From assembly GCF_001278035.1 (NCBI RefSeq), contig NZ_CP009452.1, positions 591,501 through 655,500 on the forward strand: a stretch of 64,000 bases of DNA, in the 5' to 3' direction. The notes beneath the pieces are model-generated. The model had not been told where the DNA came from. It saw nothing but the letters and a program-made list of their open reading frames with translations, and made no database searches. Both the position numbers and the translations under genes were made by a program. This DNA is from Sphingopyxis sp. 113P3. GTDB lineage: Bacteria; Pseudomonadota; Alphaproteobacteria; Sphingomonadales; Sphingomonadaceae. Shown here one piece after another: positions 18,284 to 26,895 of the stretch (its first letter is position 1; each line of letters starts with the position of its first letter).

Positions 18284-19225
18284 ATGGACAATCCCATACC
18301 CCAAACCATCGGCATCGACATCTCAAAAGCGACCCTTGATGTATATGCCCATCCTGCAGGCTGCGAGCGGCAATTCACCAATACCGCCAAAGGCCACAGG
18401 GAGCTGATAGATTGGCTCGGGCAATGGCAGATCGATCGGATCGCCTATGAGGCTACTGGCGCATACCACCGACAGCTCGAGCAGGCTTTATCGGACCTGC
18501 CATGCGTCAAGCTCAACCCGGCTCGCGCACGGCGGTTCGCCCAAGCGATAGGCACTCTCGCCAAGACGGATAAGATTGATGCGGTGATTCTGGCCCGTAT
18601 GGCGACGACGCTCCAGCCTCCCGTACGCCCGGCAAATACGCCCAAGCAAGCCAAGCTCGCCGAATTGATCAGCGCTCGCGATGGCTTGGTCCGTGATAAG
18701 ATCGCGCTTCAAAATCAAGCGAAGAACCTGACGCTACCTCTCCTCAAGCGTCAGCACAAAAAGCGCCTGGATCAGATTGAGCAGCATATCAAACAGGTCG
18801 ATGTCGAGCTTGCGACGATCATTGCTGCTGACGCAGAGTTGGCGCGGCGGCACGAAATCATCTCCAGTATTGCCGGGGTAGGCACACGTACCGCCGACCA
18901 GTTGGTCGCAACCATGCCAGAGCTAGGAGCACTGGATCCTAAACAAGTCGCTTCCCTTGCAGGCCTGGCTCCCGTCGCCCGTCAATCGGGGCAATGGAAA
19001 GGGCGCAGTTTTATTCAAGGGGGACGGGCCAATGTAAGACGTGCGCTTTACATGCCGGCCCTCGTTGCCGCCCGCTACAATCCAGATCTCAAAGCAAAAT
19101 ATCAAAGCCTCATCGCGTCCGGAAAACCGGCAAAGGTCGCTGTGGTCACACTTATGCGCAAGCTCATCGTCATGGTCAACGCGCTGATTAAAGCCGACCG
19201 CCTATGGGTTGAAAAACGGGCTTGA
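18284..19225 (+). CDS. IS110-family transposase (DEDD recombinase)
   Basis: A 313-residue recombinase with an N-terminal RuvC-like DEDD domain and a C-terminal Tnp (Transposase_20) domain. Catalytic candidates are Asp12 in IGIDISKATLDV, Glu56 in RIAYEATGAY, and Asp96 and Asp99 in KTDKIDAVILARM. The C-terminal part has the helix-hairpin-helix-like ISSIAGVGTRTADQL and the serine motif LAGLAPVARQSGQWKG (Ser235) followed by RANVRRALYM. In characterised relatives the DEDD residues and this serine together carry out RNA-guided strand exchange. The start ATG at 18284 comes directly after the guide-bearing leader. The protein is identical to the copy at 25559-26500. Confidence 0.95.
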   Translation: MDNPIPQTIGIDISKATLDVYAHPAGCERQFTNTAKGHRELIDWLGQWQIDRIAYEATGAYHRQLEQALSDLPCVKLNPARARRFAQAIGTLAKTDKIDAVILARMATTLQPPVRPANTPKQAKLAELISARDGLVRDKIALQNQAKNLTLPLLKRQHKKRLDQIEQHIKQVDVELATIIAADAELARRHEIISSIAGVGTRTADQLVATMPELGALDPKQVASLAGLAPVARQSGQWKGRSFIQGGRANVRRALYMPALVAARYNPDLKAKYQSLIASGKPAKVAVVTLMRKLIVMVNALIKADRLWVEKRA

Positions 19226-19315
19226 TCACAACGGAAACTATTCGCTGTGGGCCGCCCCGCTCTCCTCGAACTTGCCCCGCTTATCACACGGTTGAGCCAA
19301 AGCAGGCGGTAGGGG

Positions 19316-20770
<1,455 letters not shown>

Positions 20771-20786
20771 TCAAGCCAGAGGCATG

Positions 20787-20815
20787 AAAAAAGGGCCGCT
20801 CCGTAGAGCGACCCT
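20787..20815 (-). terminator. Rho-independent terminator downstream of the PEP-CTERM gene
   Basis: Read on the minus strand, a nine-pair stem GGGTCGCTC-TACG-GAGCGGCCC (one G-U pair) is followed by six T. It lies about 40 bp past the stop codon of the minus-strand low-complexity protein and about 200 bp upstream of the serS start, so it insulates serS from that gene. Confidence 0.85.
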
Positions 20816-20857
20816 CGATTGACGGCCCCATGCCCCCCACCGGGCCGTCAGCACATC

Positions 20858-22063
20858 TTATGCGGCCTTGCTTTTCGCGCTGTTGCGGTTCGCCGTGCGG
20901 CGGCGCACGACGAGCGCGGCAGCGGCGGCGCCGAAGAGGAGCATCATCGGCGGAGCGGGCACCGGGGTCGGATCGCCCGACGAGCCGCCGCTGCTGCCGC
21001 CCGAGCTCGACGACGAGGATGAGGAAGACGAGGAACTCGAAGACGAGCTGCTGCTCGACGACGAGGACGAGCTGCTCGTGCTCGCACCGAAGCTGCTGCT
21101 GCCGCCAGTTGCACCCGACGAGGTCGAGCTCGACGATGAAGACGACGACGAAGATGAGGAGCTCGAGGAGGAACTGCTGCTCGACCCGCCCGAGGAGGAT
21201 GACGAGCCGCCGTGGGACGAGCTGCCGCCGTGCGACGAGGAGCCGCCGTGCGAAGAGCTGCCGCCCCAGCTCGAGCTTCCACCCCAGCTTGAGCTACCGT
21301 GGCCGTGCGAGCTGCTGCCGCCCGATGAAGAGGAACTCGACGAGGACGAGGAGGAAGAGGACGAGCTCGACGACGAGCTGCTGCTCGACGACGAAGAGGT
21401 CGAAACGCCCCCCGTTGAGGTGCTGACCCCGCCCGTCGAGGTCGAAACGCCACCCGTCGAGGTCGAAACGCCCCCGGTGGAGGTGCTGACCCCGCCGGTG
21501 GATGTGCTCACGCCCCCCGTGGAAGTCGAGACGCCGCCCGTGGACGTCGATGTGCTGACCCCGCCAGTCGAGGTGGAGACGCCGCCCGAGGTACTGCTCG
21601 TCGATGTGCTGACGCCGCCGGTGGTTGTCGAGGTGACGACGACGCTTCCGCTGCTTCCCCCGCTGCTGCCTCCGAAGAAGCCCCCGAAGAAGCCGCCGCC
21701 GAATCCGCCGCCAAAGCCGCCGCCAATCACCGTGACTCCGGCGCCGCCGCCACCTTCGAAACCACCGCTGGGTGGGAAGGGCGCATAGGGGATGGGCGGC
21801 AGCGGGATCGTTTGGGTGACGACCTGTGTCTGCGGGGTCGCGGTGCGGATCACGCGCTTCGTGGTGACGACGCGGCGGACTCGCTTGACCTTGCGCTTCG
21901 CCGCGTGGCGCTTGCGCACGACCTTCTTGGTGCAGGGCTGGCACGAGGGCGCTTTCGAGTAGGCAGCGGCCGGTACATCTGCGACCTGCATCGCGCCGCT
22001 GCCGATAATCGCGCCGCCGCACGTGCAGGCGCAAAGCTTGGCGAGAGCCATTCGGACAGACAT
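20858..22063 (-). CDS. Low-complexity Ser/Gly/Thr-rich protein with a PEP-CTERM-like anchor
   Basis: A 401-residue exported protein. The start MSVRMALAKLCACTCGG is chosen because AGAGAGAAACC lies just before it. A signal-like segment is followed by a Cys-containing, Lys/Arg-rich stretch (SCQPCTKKVVRKRHAAKRK) and a Pro-rich linker. The body is a glycine-rich patch, then about ten GGVSTST repeats, then long polyserine runs broken by HGGSS-like units. The C-terminus VPAPPMMLLFGAAAAALVVR followed by RR matches the PEP-CTERM layout: a short Pro motif, a hydrophobic helix and an arginine cluster, which directs exosortase processing. Such proteins are typically surface or biofilm-matrix components. 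No exosortase gene is in the window. A mirror open frame on the plus strand is a product of the repeats. Confidence 0.8.
   Translation of the reverse strand: MSVRMALAKLCACTCGGAIIGSGAMQVADVPAAAYSKAPSCQPCTKKVVRKRHAAKRKVKRVRRVVTTKRVIRTATPQTQVVTQTIPLPPIPYAPFPPSGGFEGGGGAGVTVIGGGFGGGFGGGFFGGFFGGSSGGSSGSVVVTSTTTGGVSTSTSSTSGGVSTSTGGVSTSTSTGGVSTSTGGVSTSTGGVSTSTGGVSTSTGGVSTSTGGVSTSTGGVSTSSSSSSSSSSSSSSSSSSSSSSSSSGGSSSHGHGSSSWGGSSSWGGSSSHGGSSSHGGSSSHGGSSSSSGGSSSSSSSSSSSSSSSSSSSSTSSGATGGSSSFGASTSSSSSSSSSSSSSSSSSSSSSSSSSGGSSGGSSGDPTPVPAPPMMLLFGAAAAALVVRRRTANRNSAKSKAA
21396..21620 (-). repeat. Tandem 21-bp repeats encoding GGVSTST
   Basis: Imperfect head-to-tail units of 21 bp (seven codons), about ten copies with occasional insertions of a Ser-Thr pair, coding for GGVSTST in the low-complexity protein. 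The unit length is a multiple of three, so copy changes would lengthen or shorten the repeat domain without breaking the frame. Third codon positions differ among units, showing that they are not freshly duplicated. Confidence 0.8.
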
Positions 22064-22493
22064 AGGTTTCTCTCTTTTCTCGTTGCTAGGCGGCGCGACA
22101 CCCCATCGCGGCACCTGCTTGCCCTTCGGCTAGCGGCAAAAGGCCAAAGCTTTGTGAACGCGACAATTGCGTTAACCGCGTTTGATTGTCCGAGAGCGGG
22201 AATTGGAGAGCGGAATCAACCTGAATGATCCCTTGTGTCCCGAAACGGAACGGAAAGACCCGAATTTCGGCCAATGGTTAACCGTGGCCGCTTGGGAAGC
22301 CCGAGAAATCACATTGTCCGAAGGGGGCGGGGGCCGGCGAGAATCGGTCCCGCGGTTCAGCCGTGCTTCAGCCCCATCTTCTATCAGCAGCTTAGGCGCT
22401 TGTATCGCAACCGGTGGCTCGGTATAGGCGCGGCGCAATCCCTCGGACCGTCACACGGCGGCCAGGCGAGAGGAAAGGACGCGAAAAGCCGCT
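22064..22493. other. Divergent intergenic region between the PEP-CTERM gene and dksA
   Basis: This 430-bp stretch lies between two divergent start codons and must hold both promoters. Small open frames cross it on each strand but none has a ribosome site or protein-like composition. GTTAAC-containing segments near 22170 and 22277 are AT-richer than their surroundings and are the likely promoter zones. I do not see a convincing -35/-10 pair or a riboswitch. Confidence 0.4.
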
Positions 22494-22955
22494 ATGCCAA
22501 CCCAGATTGCCGATGTTGGTGCCGACGCGCTTCGCCAAGCCAAATCCAATCTCGATTCGGACTATATTCCCAGCGAAGACGAGCCGTTCATGAATGAGCG
22601 GCAGCAGGAATATTTTCGCGGCCTGCTGCTCGCTTGGAAAAAGTCGATCCTGTCCGAAGCCGAATCGACGCTGGCGCACTTGCAGGATGGCCCCTTGCGC
22701 GAACCCGACCTTGCCGACCGCGCCTCCAGCGAGACCGACTGGGCGATCGAGCTTCGCACGCGCGATCGCCAGCGCAAGCTGATCGCTAAGATCGACGCTG
22801 CGATTCGCCGCATCGATGAAGGCGAATATGGCTATTGCGCGGTAACCGGGGAGCCTATCTCTCTCGCGCGGCTGCAGGCACGGCCGATTGCGACGATGAC
22901 GCTTGAGGCGCAAGAGAGGCACGAGCGCAACGAGCGTATCTCGCGCGAAGACTGA
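22494..22955 (+). CDS. dksA: RNA polymerase-binding transcription factor DksA, zinc-cysteine-poor form
   Basis: A 153-residue DksA/TraR protein that binds the secondary channel of RNA polymerase and adjusts initiation at stringent-response promoters. The N-terminal FMNERQQEYFRGLLLAWKKS and the long coiled coil to about residue 100 carry the tip acidic pair in EPDLADRASSETDWAIELR. The zinc-finger region reads YGYCAVTGEPISLARLQARP and TMTLEAQERHE, keeping only one of the four cysteines of the E. coli zinc site. This cysteine-poor form is common in alphaproteobacteria and resembles the zinc-independent paralogue of Pseudomonas, so the protein probably folds without zinc. AGGAAAGGA precedes the start. 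The PilZ gene follows 75 bp downstream on the same strand. Confidence 0.93.
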   Translation: MPTQIADVGADALRQAKSNLDSDYIPSEDEPFMNERQQEYFRGLLLAWKKSILSEAESTLAHLQDGPLREPDLADRASSETDWAIELRTRDRQRKLIAKIDAAIRRIDEGEYGYCAVTGEPISLARLQARPIATMTLEAQERHERNERISRED

Positions 22956-23030
22956 CCGCCGTCTCGGCCCATTTACGTTTCTGCAAGGGCTCGCTTTTAG
23001 GGTCGCCCTCTCGAAACTTTGGGTGCGGGA

Positions 23031-23429
23031 ATGGGGCGCATGGAATCGCGGATACCGGAAACACTCGACGAACAGGTGGCTGCGCTGTCGCGCAGCTCCG
23101 ATCGCGACAGCCTGTTTCTCCAGGCGAACCTCGTCCTTCCTGGGGTCGAGGGTCCTGTGACGGTACGCGTGCGCAATCTGTCCGTCGGCGGTATGCTCGC
23201 CGAAGGCCCTGCCAAGGTAACGCAGGGCGGCACCGTCGAGGTTGAACTTCGCAATGTCGGCATGGTGCCCGGACGCATCGTATGGGTCGGCGAGGGTAAA
23301 TTCGGCATCGCCTTCGACCGCCCGGTCAATCCGCAGGCGGTGCGCCGTCAGGTGGTTTCGAAACCCGATCTTCCGCCGCATCTGCAGCGATTGGGGCTCA
23401 ATCGGGGCCCCGTCTACCGCCGGCGCTGA
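23031..23429 (+). CDS. PilZ domain protein
   Basis: A 132-residue cytoplasmic protein consisting of one PilZ domain, the common receptor fold for cyclic di-GMP. It has the NLSVGGM segment matching the (D/N)xSxxG motif, with strands RDSLFLQANLVLP, VTVRVRNLSVGGMLA and RIVWVGEGKFGIAFDRPV. The upstream RxxxR half of the binding motif is not clear: RSSDR lies about where it should be. Binding of cyclic di-GMP is therefore possible but not certain. The ATG at 23031 is preferred over an upstream TTG. It follows dksA on the same strand. Confidence 0.85.
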   Translation: MGRMESRIPETLDEQVAALSRSSDRDSLFLQANLVLPGVEGPVTVRVRNLSVGGMLAEGPAKVTQGGTVEVELRNVGMVPGRIVWVGEGKFGIAFDRPVNPQAVRRQVVSKPDLPPHLQRLGLNRGPVYRRR

Positions 23430-23480
23430 CGCTATCCGCGAAAGGGAAGCGCCAGCGGAGGCGGCAGGGACGCGCGCCGG

Positions 23481-23639
23481 TCAGTTGACCGCGAGCATCT
23501 CTTCTTTGATTTTAAGCTTCTGCTTTTTCATCTGCGCCAGCAGGGCCGCATCGGGGGCGGGGCGCCGTTCTTCATTCGCAATTCTCGCATCGAGGTCCGC
23601 GTGACGGGACTTCAGGGCGGAAAGGTGCGAAATGCTCAT
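23481..23639 (-). CDS. YdcH-like (DUF465) small protein
   Basis: A 52-residue protein, MSISHLSALKSRHADLDARI then ANEERRPAPDAALLAQMKKQ and KLKIKEEMLAVN. This is the DUF465/YdcH plan: a short helical hairpin with a conserved SRHADLD in helix 1, a proline turn, and a KKQKLKIKEE helix 2. A ribosome site (GGAGAATGGC) lies just before the ATG. The role of the family is unknown. It points away from the second YdcH-like gene, whose start lies about 125 bp to the right, so the pair is divergent with promoters between. Confidence 0.85.
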   Translation of the reverse strand: MSISHLSALKSRHADLDARIANEERRPAPDAALLAQMKKQKLKIKEEMLAVN

Positions 23640-23764
23640 TTGCCATTCTCCTTTTCGACTCGATTGGCGCTCATGAGTAAATCATGAATTGCGGCGAATG
23701 TCGTGGCGATTCGCTCATCCGGTCCCCGTTGCGGATGGGCCGTGATCGTGGCAGGAGGAGGGGC

Positions 23765-23962
23765 GTGAACCCCGAAGACATCGCCCAGCGCCTTGAACTG
23801 CTCCGCGTCGAGCACCGCGACCTCGATGCTGCGATTATCGCACTCAGCGAAGGCCCGGTCCCCGACCAGCTCCAGCTCGCCCGGCTCAAGAAAAAGAAGC
23901 TGCGCTTGCGCGACGAGATCGCGTGGTGCGAGGACCAGATCATCCCCGACATCATCGCCTGA
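23765..23962 (+). CDS. YdcH-like (DUF465) small protein, second copy
   Basis: A 65-residue helical-hairpin protein (NPEDIAQRLELLRVEHRDLD, PVPDQLQLARLKKKKLRLRD, EIAWCEDQIIPDIIA). The start is taken as the GTG at 23765 because it follows an excellent ribosome site, GGAGGAGGGGC; the open frame goes further upstream without similarity. EHRDLDAAI and LARLKKKKLRLRDEI match the family pattern seen in the divergent neighbour. Function unknown. Confidence 0.85.
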   Translation: MNPEDIAQRLELLRVEHRDLDAAIIALSEGPVPDQLQLARLKKKKLRLRDEIAWCEDQIIPDIIA

Positions 23963-24052
23963 CCGACGCGAATTCAAAACGGGACGCGTTGTCCCTCACA
24001 AAAATGGTTAGCGGCGTTGCGATCTGGCGCGTGCCCGTGCCATCGTCCCCGC

Positions 24053-24523
24053 ATGACCAGAGGGGGCTCCGATCATCTGCCAGCCACATCGCCCGTGCAG
24101 CGCGCGCAAGTGGAAAATCTCTATGTCGAGGCGATGCTGCTTGCCGATGAGGCGCATTCGGCCTTTTCGGCCGCGCGTGATTTCGGCGCCGGGCGCAGCG
24201 ACAGCCTGCTTCAGCTGAGCCTCGCCTGCGAATCGCTGAAGACCACGACGCGGCTGATGCACATCATCGCCTGGCTGCTTCACCGCCGCGCGATGATCGC
24301 GGGCGATGCGGGCGCGGGCCCGCACGACAGCGCCGCGCGCATCGGCGAACCGATCCCTGCCGACTGGGCGGTGTGCGCGGCCTTCGAACCGAATATTGGC
24401 CGGATTATTGCAGCAAGCGAGCGCCTCTTCGAGCGTATCGCGGGACTTGAGGCAGGCTGGAACGCTGCCGAACCCGCCCAGCCGGTGCAGGCGATGCTCC
24501 AGCAGCTCGCGGCGCGCCTTTAA
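24053..24523 (+). CDS. rcdA: DUF1465 family protein, homologue of the CtrA-degradation adaptor RcdA
   Basis: A 156-residue, all-helical cytoplasmic protein. The middle segment SLACESLKTTTRLMHIIAWL then LHRRAMIAGD is the DUF1465 hallmark. In Caulobacter the member of this family, RcdA, works with CpdR and PopA to deliver the cell-cycle regulator CtrA to the protease ClpXP. The presence of a homologue argues that this organism runs a CtrA-type cell-cycle control; the actual substrates in sphingomonads are less clear. The start at the ATG at 24053 avoids an upstream extension that overlaps no similarity. The end of the gene is followed by a possible small frame and a membrane-protein gene. Confidence 0.85.
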   Translation: MTRGGSDHLPATSPVQRAQVENLYVEAMLLADEAHSAFSAARDFGAGRSDSLLQLSLACESLKTTTRLMHIIAWLLHRRAMIAGDAGAGPHDSAARIGEPIPADWAVCAAFEPNIGRIIAASERLFERIAGLEAGWNAAEPAQPVQAMLQQLAARL

Positions 24524-24558
24524 GAAGCGCGGCGCTTATCCTTCACTGTGGGGCGGCG

Positions 24559-24720
24559 GTGGGAGTGCAGCGCCCCCTGGCAGATGCCCGATCAGGCACG
24601 CCCCTATGCTTGCCGTTCCTGCGCCAGCGCTTTGAAGCCGACCATGTCGCGGCTGCGGTGTCGGCAGGATTGCCTTCCATGCTGGCGCTGCCGCAGCGCC
24701 GTACCTATGTGTGCTCGTGA
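24559..24720 (+). CDS. Possible small protein (53 aa), unassigned
   Basis: A GTG-started frame that reads MGVQRPLADARSGTPLCLPF then LRQRFEADHVAAAVSAGLPS and MLALPQRRTYVCS. It ends in a TGATG that overlaps the start of the next gene, the usual sign of translational coupling, and its second half looks protein-like. The ribosome site is weak (only a G-rich run) and no family is recognised, so it may be an accidental frame. Confidence 0.28.
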   Translation: MGVQRPLADARSGTPLCLPFLRQRFEADHVAAAVSAGLPSMLALPQRRTYVCS

Positions 24721-25226
24721 TGACCAATCGGGACCGACAAATCATCGTGATCGCGGCGCTGAAGGCAAAGCCGCTGTTGGCCGGGCAGGCGCTGAGCGCG
24801 CTCGTCTTTTTCGCCATCGCTGCCAGGGAGGCGATCCCGGTTGCAGCTGACGGTGCGGCGGCGATGTTCCGCGCTGTGCTCTTCGGCGAGATAGCGGCAA
24901 GCGCGGCGATGCTTGCGGCCTTGCTTGTCTTCTGGACCTGCCTGCAGCTCTGGCGCCATCGCGAGGCGTGGATCTTTCATGACGGCGTACGGCTCTATCG
25001 CGCCTCTGGCCTGTCGTGGCCGCTCGAGGCAATTCGCGATGTGGTGATCGAACGCAGCAGTCTTGGTTACTCGTCGCTACGGCTGGTTGTCGACGACGAC
25101 AGCGAGACGACGCGCGAGTTGGTGATGCTGCCCCTGCTTGACGGCACACCCGAGGCGGTGCGCGGCGGCGTGCTGTTCGCCGCGGCCCGCGTGGGCGCGG
25201 TGCCGAGCGGGGTTATGGTGAACTAA
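24720..25226 (+). CDS. Hypothetical membrane protein with a cytoplasmic PH-like tail
   Basis: A 168-residue protein with two hydrophobic helices (LAGQALSALVFFAIAAREAI and IAASAAMLAALLVFWTCLQL). They are followed by a basic loop, LWRHREAWIFHDGVRLYRAS, and a beta-rich tail (WPLEAIRDVVIERSSLGYSS, LRLVVDDDS). The layout of two helices followed by a strand-rich region with an IRDVVIE segment resembles small bacterial membrane proteins with PH-like domains. I do not recognise a named family. It starts within a TGATG overlap with the uncertain small frame before it. Confidence 0.6.
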   Translation: MTNRDRQIIVIAALKAKPLLAGQALSALVFFAIAAREAIPVAADGAAAMFRAVLFGEIAASAAMLAALLVFWTCLQLWRHREAWIFHDGVRLYRASGLSWPLEAIRDVVIERSSLGYSSLRLVVDDDSETTRELVMLPLLDGTPEAVRGGVLFAAARVGAVPSGVMVN

Positions 25227-25558
25227 TCCGACCCGGCGTTCGCGCTGCCACTGGGACCCTGCCTCGTCGCCGGTGGGCGCGCCCTGCCGGTTGGAAAATC
25301 CGCCCGCGCGTCATGCGCGGGCGCGGCGACTTGCACCTGGGCAAGATCTCGGCCGACACGCGGGTCGAGGGTCGGGCGCGTGAGCTTAAACTGAAAACCC
25401 GCCCTTGTTTCGCCGGTTGGACCCCGCCGCCAGAACCTTCTTGCCTGTCGGTGTGAGCGTCCATTTCGCACCTTGTGGCGCAACGAGGCCCAATGCGACG
25501 AGTTCGTCGCGAATCGGATCGCTTGGAAGCTGGGGACGGCGGTTAGTTTCCGTTGTGA

Positions 25559-26500
25559 TCAAGCCCGTTTTTCAACCCATAGGCGGTCGGCTTTAATCAG
25601 CGCGTTGACCATGACGATGAGCTTGCGCATAAGTGTGACCACAGCGACCTTTGCCGGTTTTCCGGACGCGATGAGGCTTTGATATTTTGCTTTGAGATCT
25701 GGATTGTAGCGGGCGGCAACGAGGGCCGGCATGTAAAGCGCACGTCTTACATTGGCCCGTCCCCCTTGAATAAAACTGCGCCCTTTCCATTGCCCCGATT
25801 GACGGGCGACGGGAGCCAGGCCTGCAAGGGAAGCGACTTGTTTAGGATCCAGTGCTCCTAGCTCTGGCATGGTTGCGACCAACTGGTCGGCGGTACGTGT
25901 GCCTACCCCGGCAATACTGGAGATGATTTCGTGCCGCCGCGCCAACTCTGCGTCAGCAGCAATGATCGTCGCAAGCTCGACATCGACCTGTTTGATATGC
26001 TGCTCAATCTGATCCAGGCGCTTTTTGTGCTGACGCTTGAGGAGAGGTAGCGTCAGGTTCTTCGCTTGATTTTGAAGCGCGATCTTATCACGGACCAAGC
26101 CATCGCGAGCGCTGATCAATTCGGCGAGCTTGGCTTGCTTGGGCGTATTTGCCGGGCGTACGGGAGGCTGGAGCGTCGTCGCCATACGGGCCAGAATCAC
26201 CGCATCAATCTTATCCGTCTTGGCGAGAGTGCCTATCGCTTGGGCGAACCGCCGTGCGCGAGCCGGGTTGAGCTTGACGCATGGCAGGTCCGATAAAGCC
26301 TGCTCGAGCTGTCGGTGGTATGCGCCAGTAGCCTCATAGGCGATCCGATCGATCTGCCATTGCCCGAGCCAATCTATCAGCTCCCTGTGGCCTTTGGCGG
26401 TATTGGTGAATTGCCGCTCGCAGCCTGCAGGATGGGCATATACATCAAGGGTCGCTTTTGAGATGTCGATGCCGATGGTTTGGGGTATGGGATTGTCCAT
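25559..26500 (-). CDS. IS110-family transposase (DEDD recombinase), second copy
   Basis: A 313-residue protein identical to the one at 18284-19225, with the same DEDD residues (Asp12, Glu56, Asp96, Asp99) and Ser235 motif. Nothing in the gene suggests decay, so either copy could supply the recombinase. It is transcribed in the same direction as nrdAB and the interrupted 77-codon gene, so read-through from nrdB could reach it. Confidence 0.95.
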   Translation of the reverse strand: MDNPIPQTIGIDISKATLDVYAHPAGCERQFTNTAKGHRELIDWLGQWQIDRIAYEATGAYHRQLEQALSDLPCVKLNPARARRFAQAIGTLAKTDKIDAVILARMATTLQPPVRPANTPKQAKLAELISARDGLVRDKIALQNQAKNLTLPLLKRQHKKRLDQIEQHIKQVDVELATIIAADAELARRHEIISSIAGVGTRTADQLVATMPELGALDPKQVASLAGLAPVARQSGQWKGRSFIQGGRANVRRALYMPALVAARYNPDLKAKYQSLIASGKPAKVAVVTLMRKLIVMVNALIKADRLWVEKRA

Positions 26501-26508
26501 CTTTTCCG

Positions 26509-26665
26509 CTGTCCTACTCTTGTCATCCGGGCCCGAAGCCCTGGTTTCCGTCCAGGTCTGGTGGAAAAGAAAGGGGTGATCACACTAATCGACGGTCCTC
26601 CACGACCGAGACAACTTCGATCCATCCCCTTCCGCCCGATCCGGGGTGGCCACCCCGGATCGGGC
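26509..26665 (-). ncRNA. Candidate bridge RNA of the IS110 element, copy 2
   Basis: Same sequence as the leader of copy 1, on the minus strand, with the palindrome at 26634-26665 and the two guide loops following towards 26509. Because both the guides and the element ends are unchanged, the two copies should have the same target and donor specificity. The insertion site here, CTGT-CT-AACCGC in the element's orientation, agrees with the loop-1 prediction TTGT-CT-AATCGA at nine of twelve positions. Confidence 0.65.
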
Positions 26666-26895
26666 AGCCCTTAATGCCCACAACCGCCAGAAAAGTCATA
26701 AGACAAGACAGACCCTCGAGGCAGGCGCGCTGGGGTTGGCTGAGGATCAGCAATTTCGCTTTGGGCTTCTTCTCGGTCATGTGTGGCCTTCGGCCCTTTC
26801 CAGCTGGCTGCCGCGGCGTCCTCTCGCACCCGCTCCAACCAGCGGGAATCCGGGCACTTTCAATGCCGATCCCGATGGGAGGAGCTTAACGGCGC

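Larger units (their letters stand above)
18077..19239 (+). mobile_element. IS110-family insertion element, copy 1
   Basis: The segment 18076-19240 (1165 bp) recurs in reverse orientation at 25544-26708; every overlapping translation I compared is identical. The element has no terminal inverted repeats, as expected of IS110. It consists of a 208-nt non-coding left part, one transposase gene and a 15-nt tail. Both ends carry the dinucleotide CT (18077-18078 and 19238-19239), which I take as the crossover core because removing copy 2 at CT restores an open reading frame. The long leader placed before the gene marks the IS110 group rather than IS1111. The insertion lies between serS and surE, 12 bp before the surE start codon. 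Confidence 0.93.
25545..26707 (-). mobile_element. IS110-family insertion element, copy 2
   Basis: Reverse-complement copy of the element at 18077-19239; the repeat spans 25544-26708 and has the same 1165-bp length. Position x of copy 1 corresponds to 44784 minus x here. The core dinucleotides, read on the minus strand, are CT at 26707-26706 and 25546-25545. In the element's orientation the left flank ends GGTCTGT and the right flank begins AACCGCCGT. It interrupts a small gene downstream of nrdB. The absence of visible differences from copy 1 suggests recent transposition. Confidence 0.93.
25386..26780 (-). pseudogene. 77-codon gene interrupted by IS110 copy 2
   Basis: The N-terminal part (26780-26706) reads MTEKKPKAKLLILSQPQRAC LEGLS and the C-terminal part (25544-25386) continues NRRPQLPSDPIRDELVALGL VAPQG and on to a stop. 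Joining the two sides with a single CT, the element's core, gives one continuous frame of 77 codons. The second half (RDELVALGLVAPQGAKWTLT, TGKKVLAAG) has the look of a winged-helix wing followed by a basic tail, so the native product may have been a small DNA-binding or adaptor protein; that is only an impression. It follows nrdB on the same strand, 115 bp downstream. The interrupted gene could now make only 25 native residues before running into the element. Confidence 0.8.

Noticed and set aside
20868..21788. A 306-codon Asp/Glu/Pro-rich frame on the plus strand (repeating ETPPVEV)
   Set aside because: It is the mirror of the polyserine and GGVSTST repeats of the minus-strand PEP-CTERM gene. 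Repetitive low-complexity DNA without stops stays open on both strands, and this frame has no ribosome site or signal peptide.
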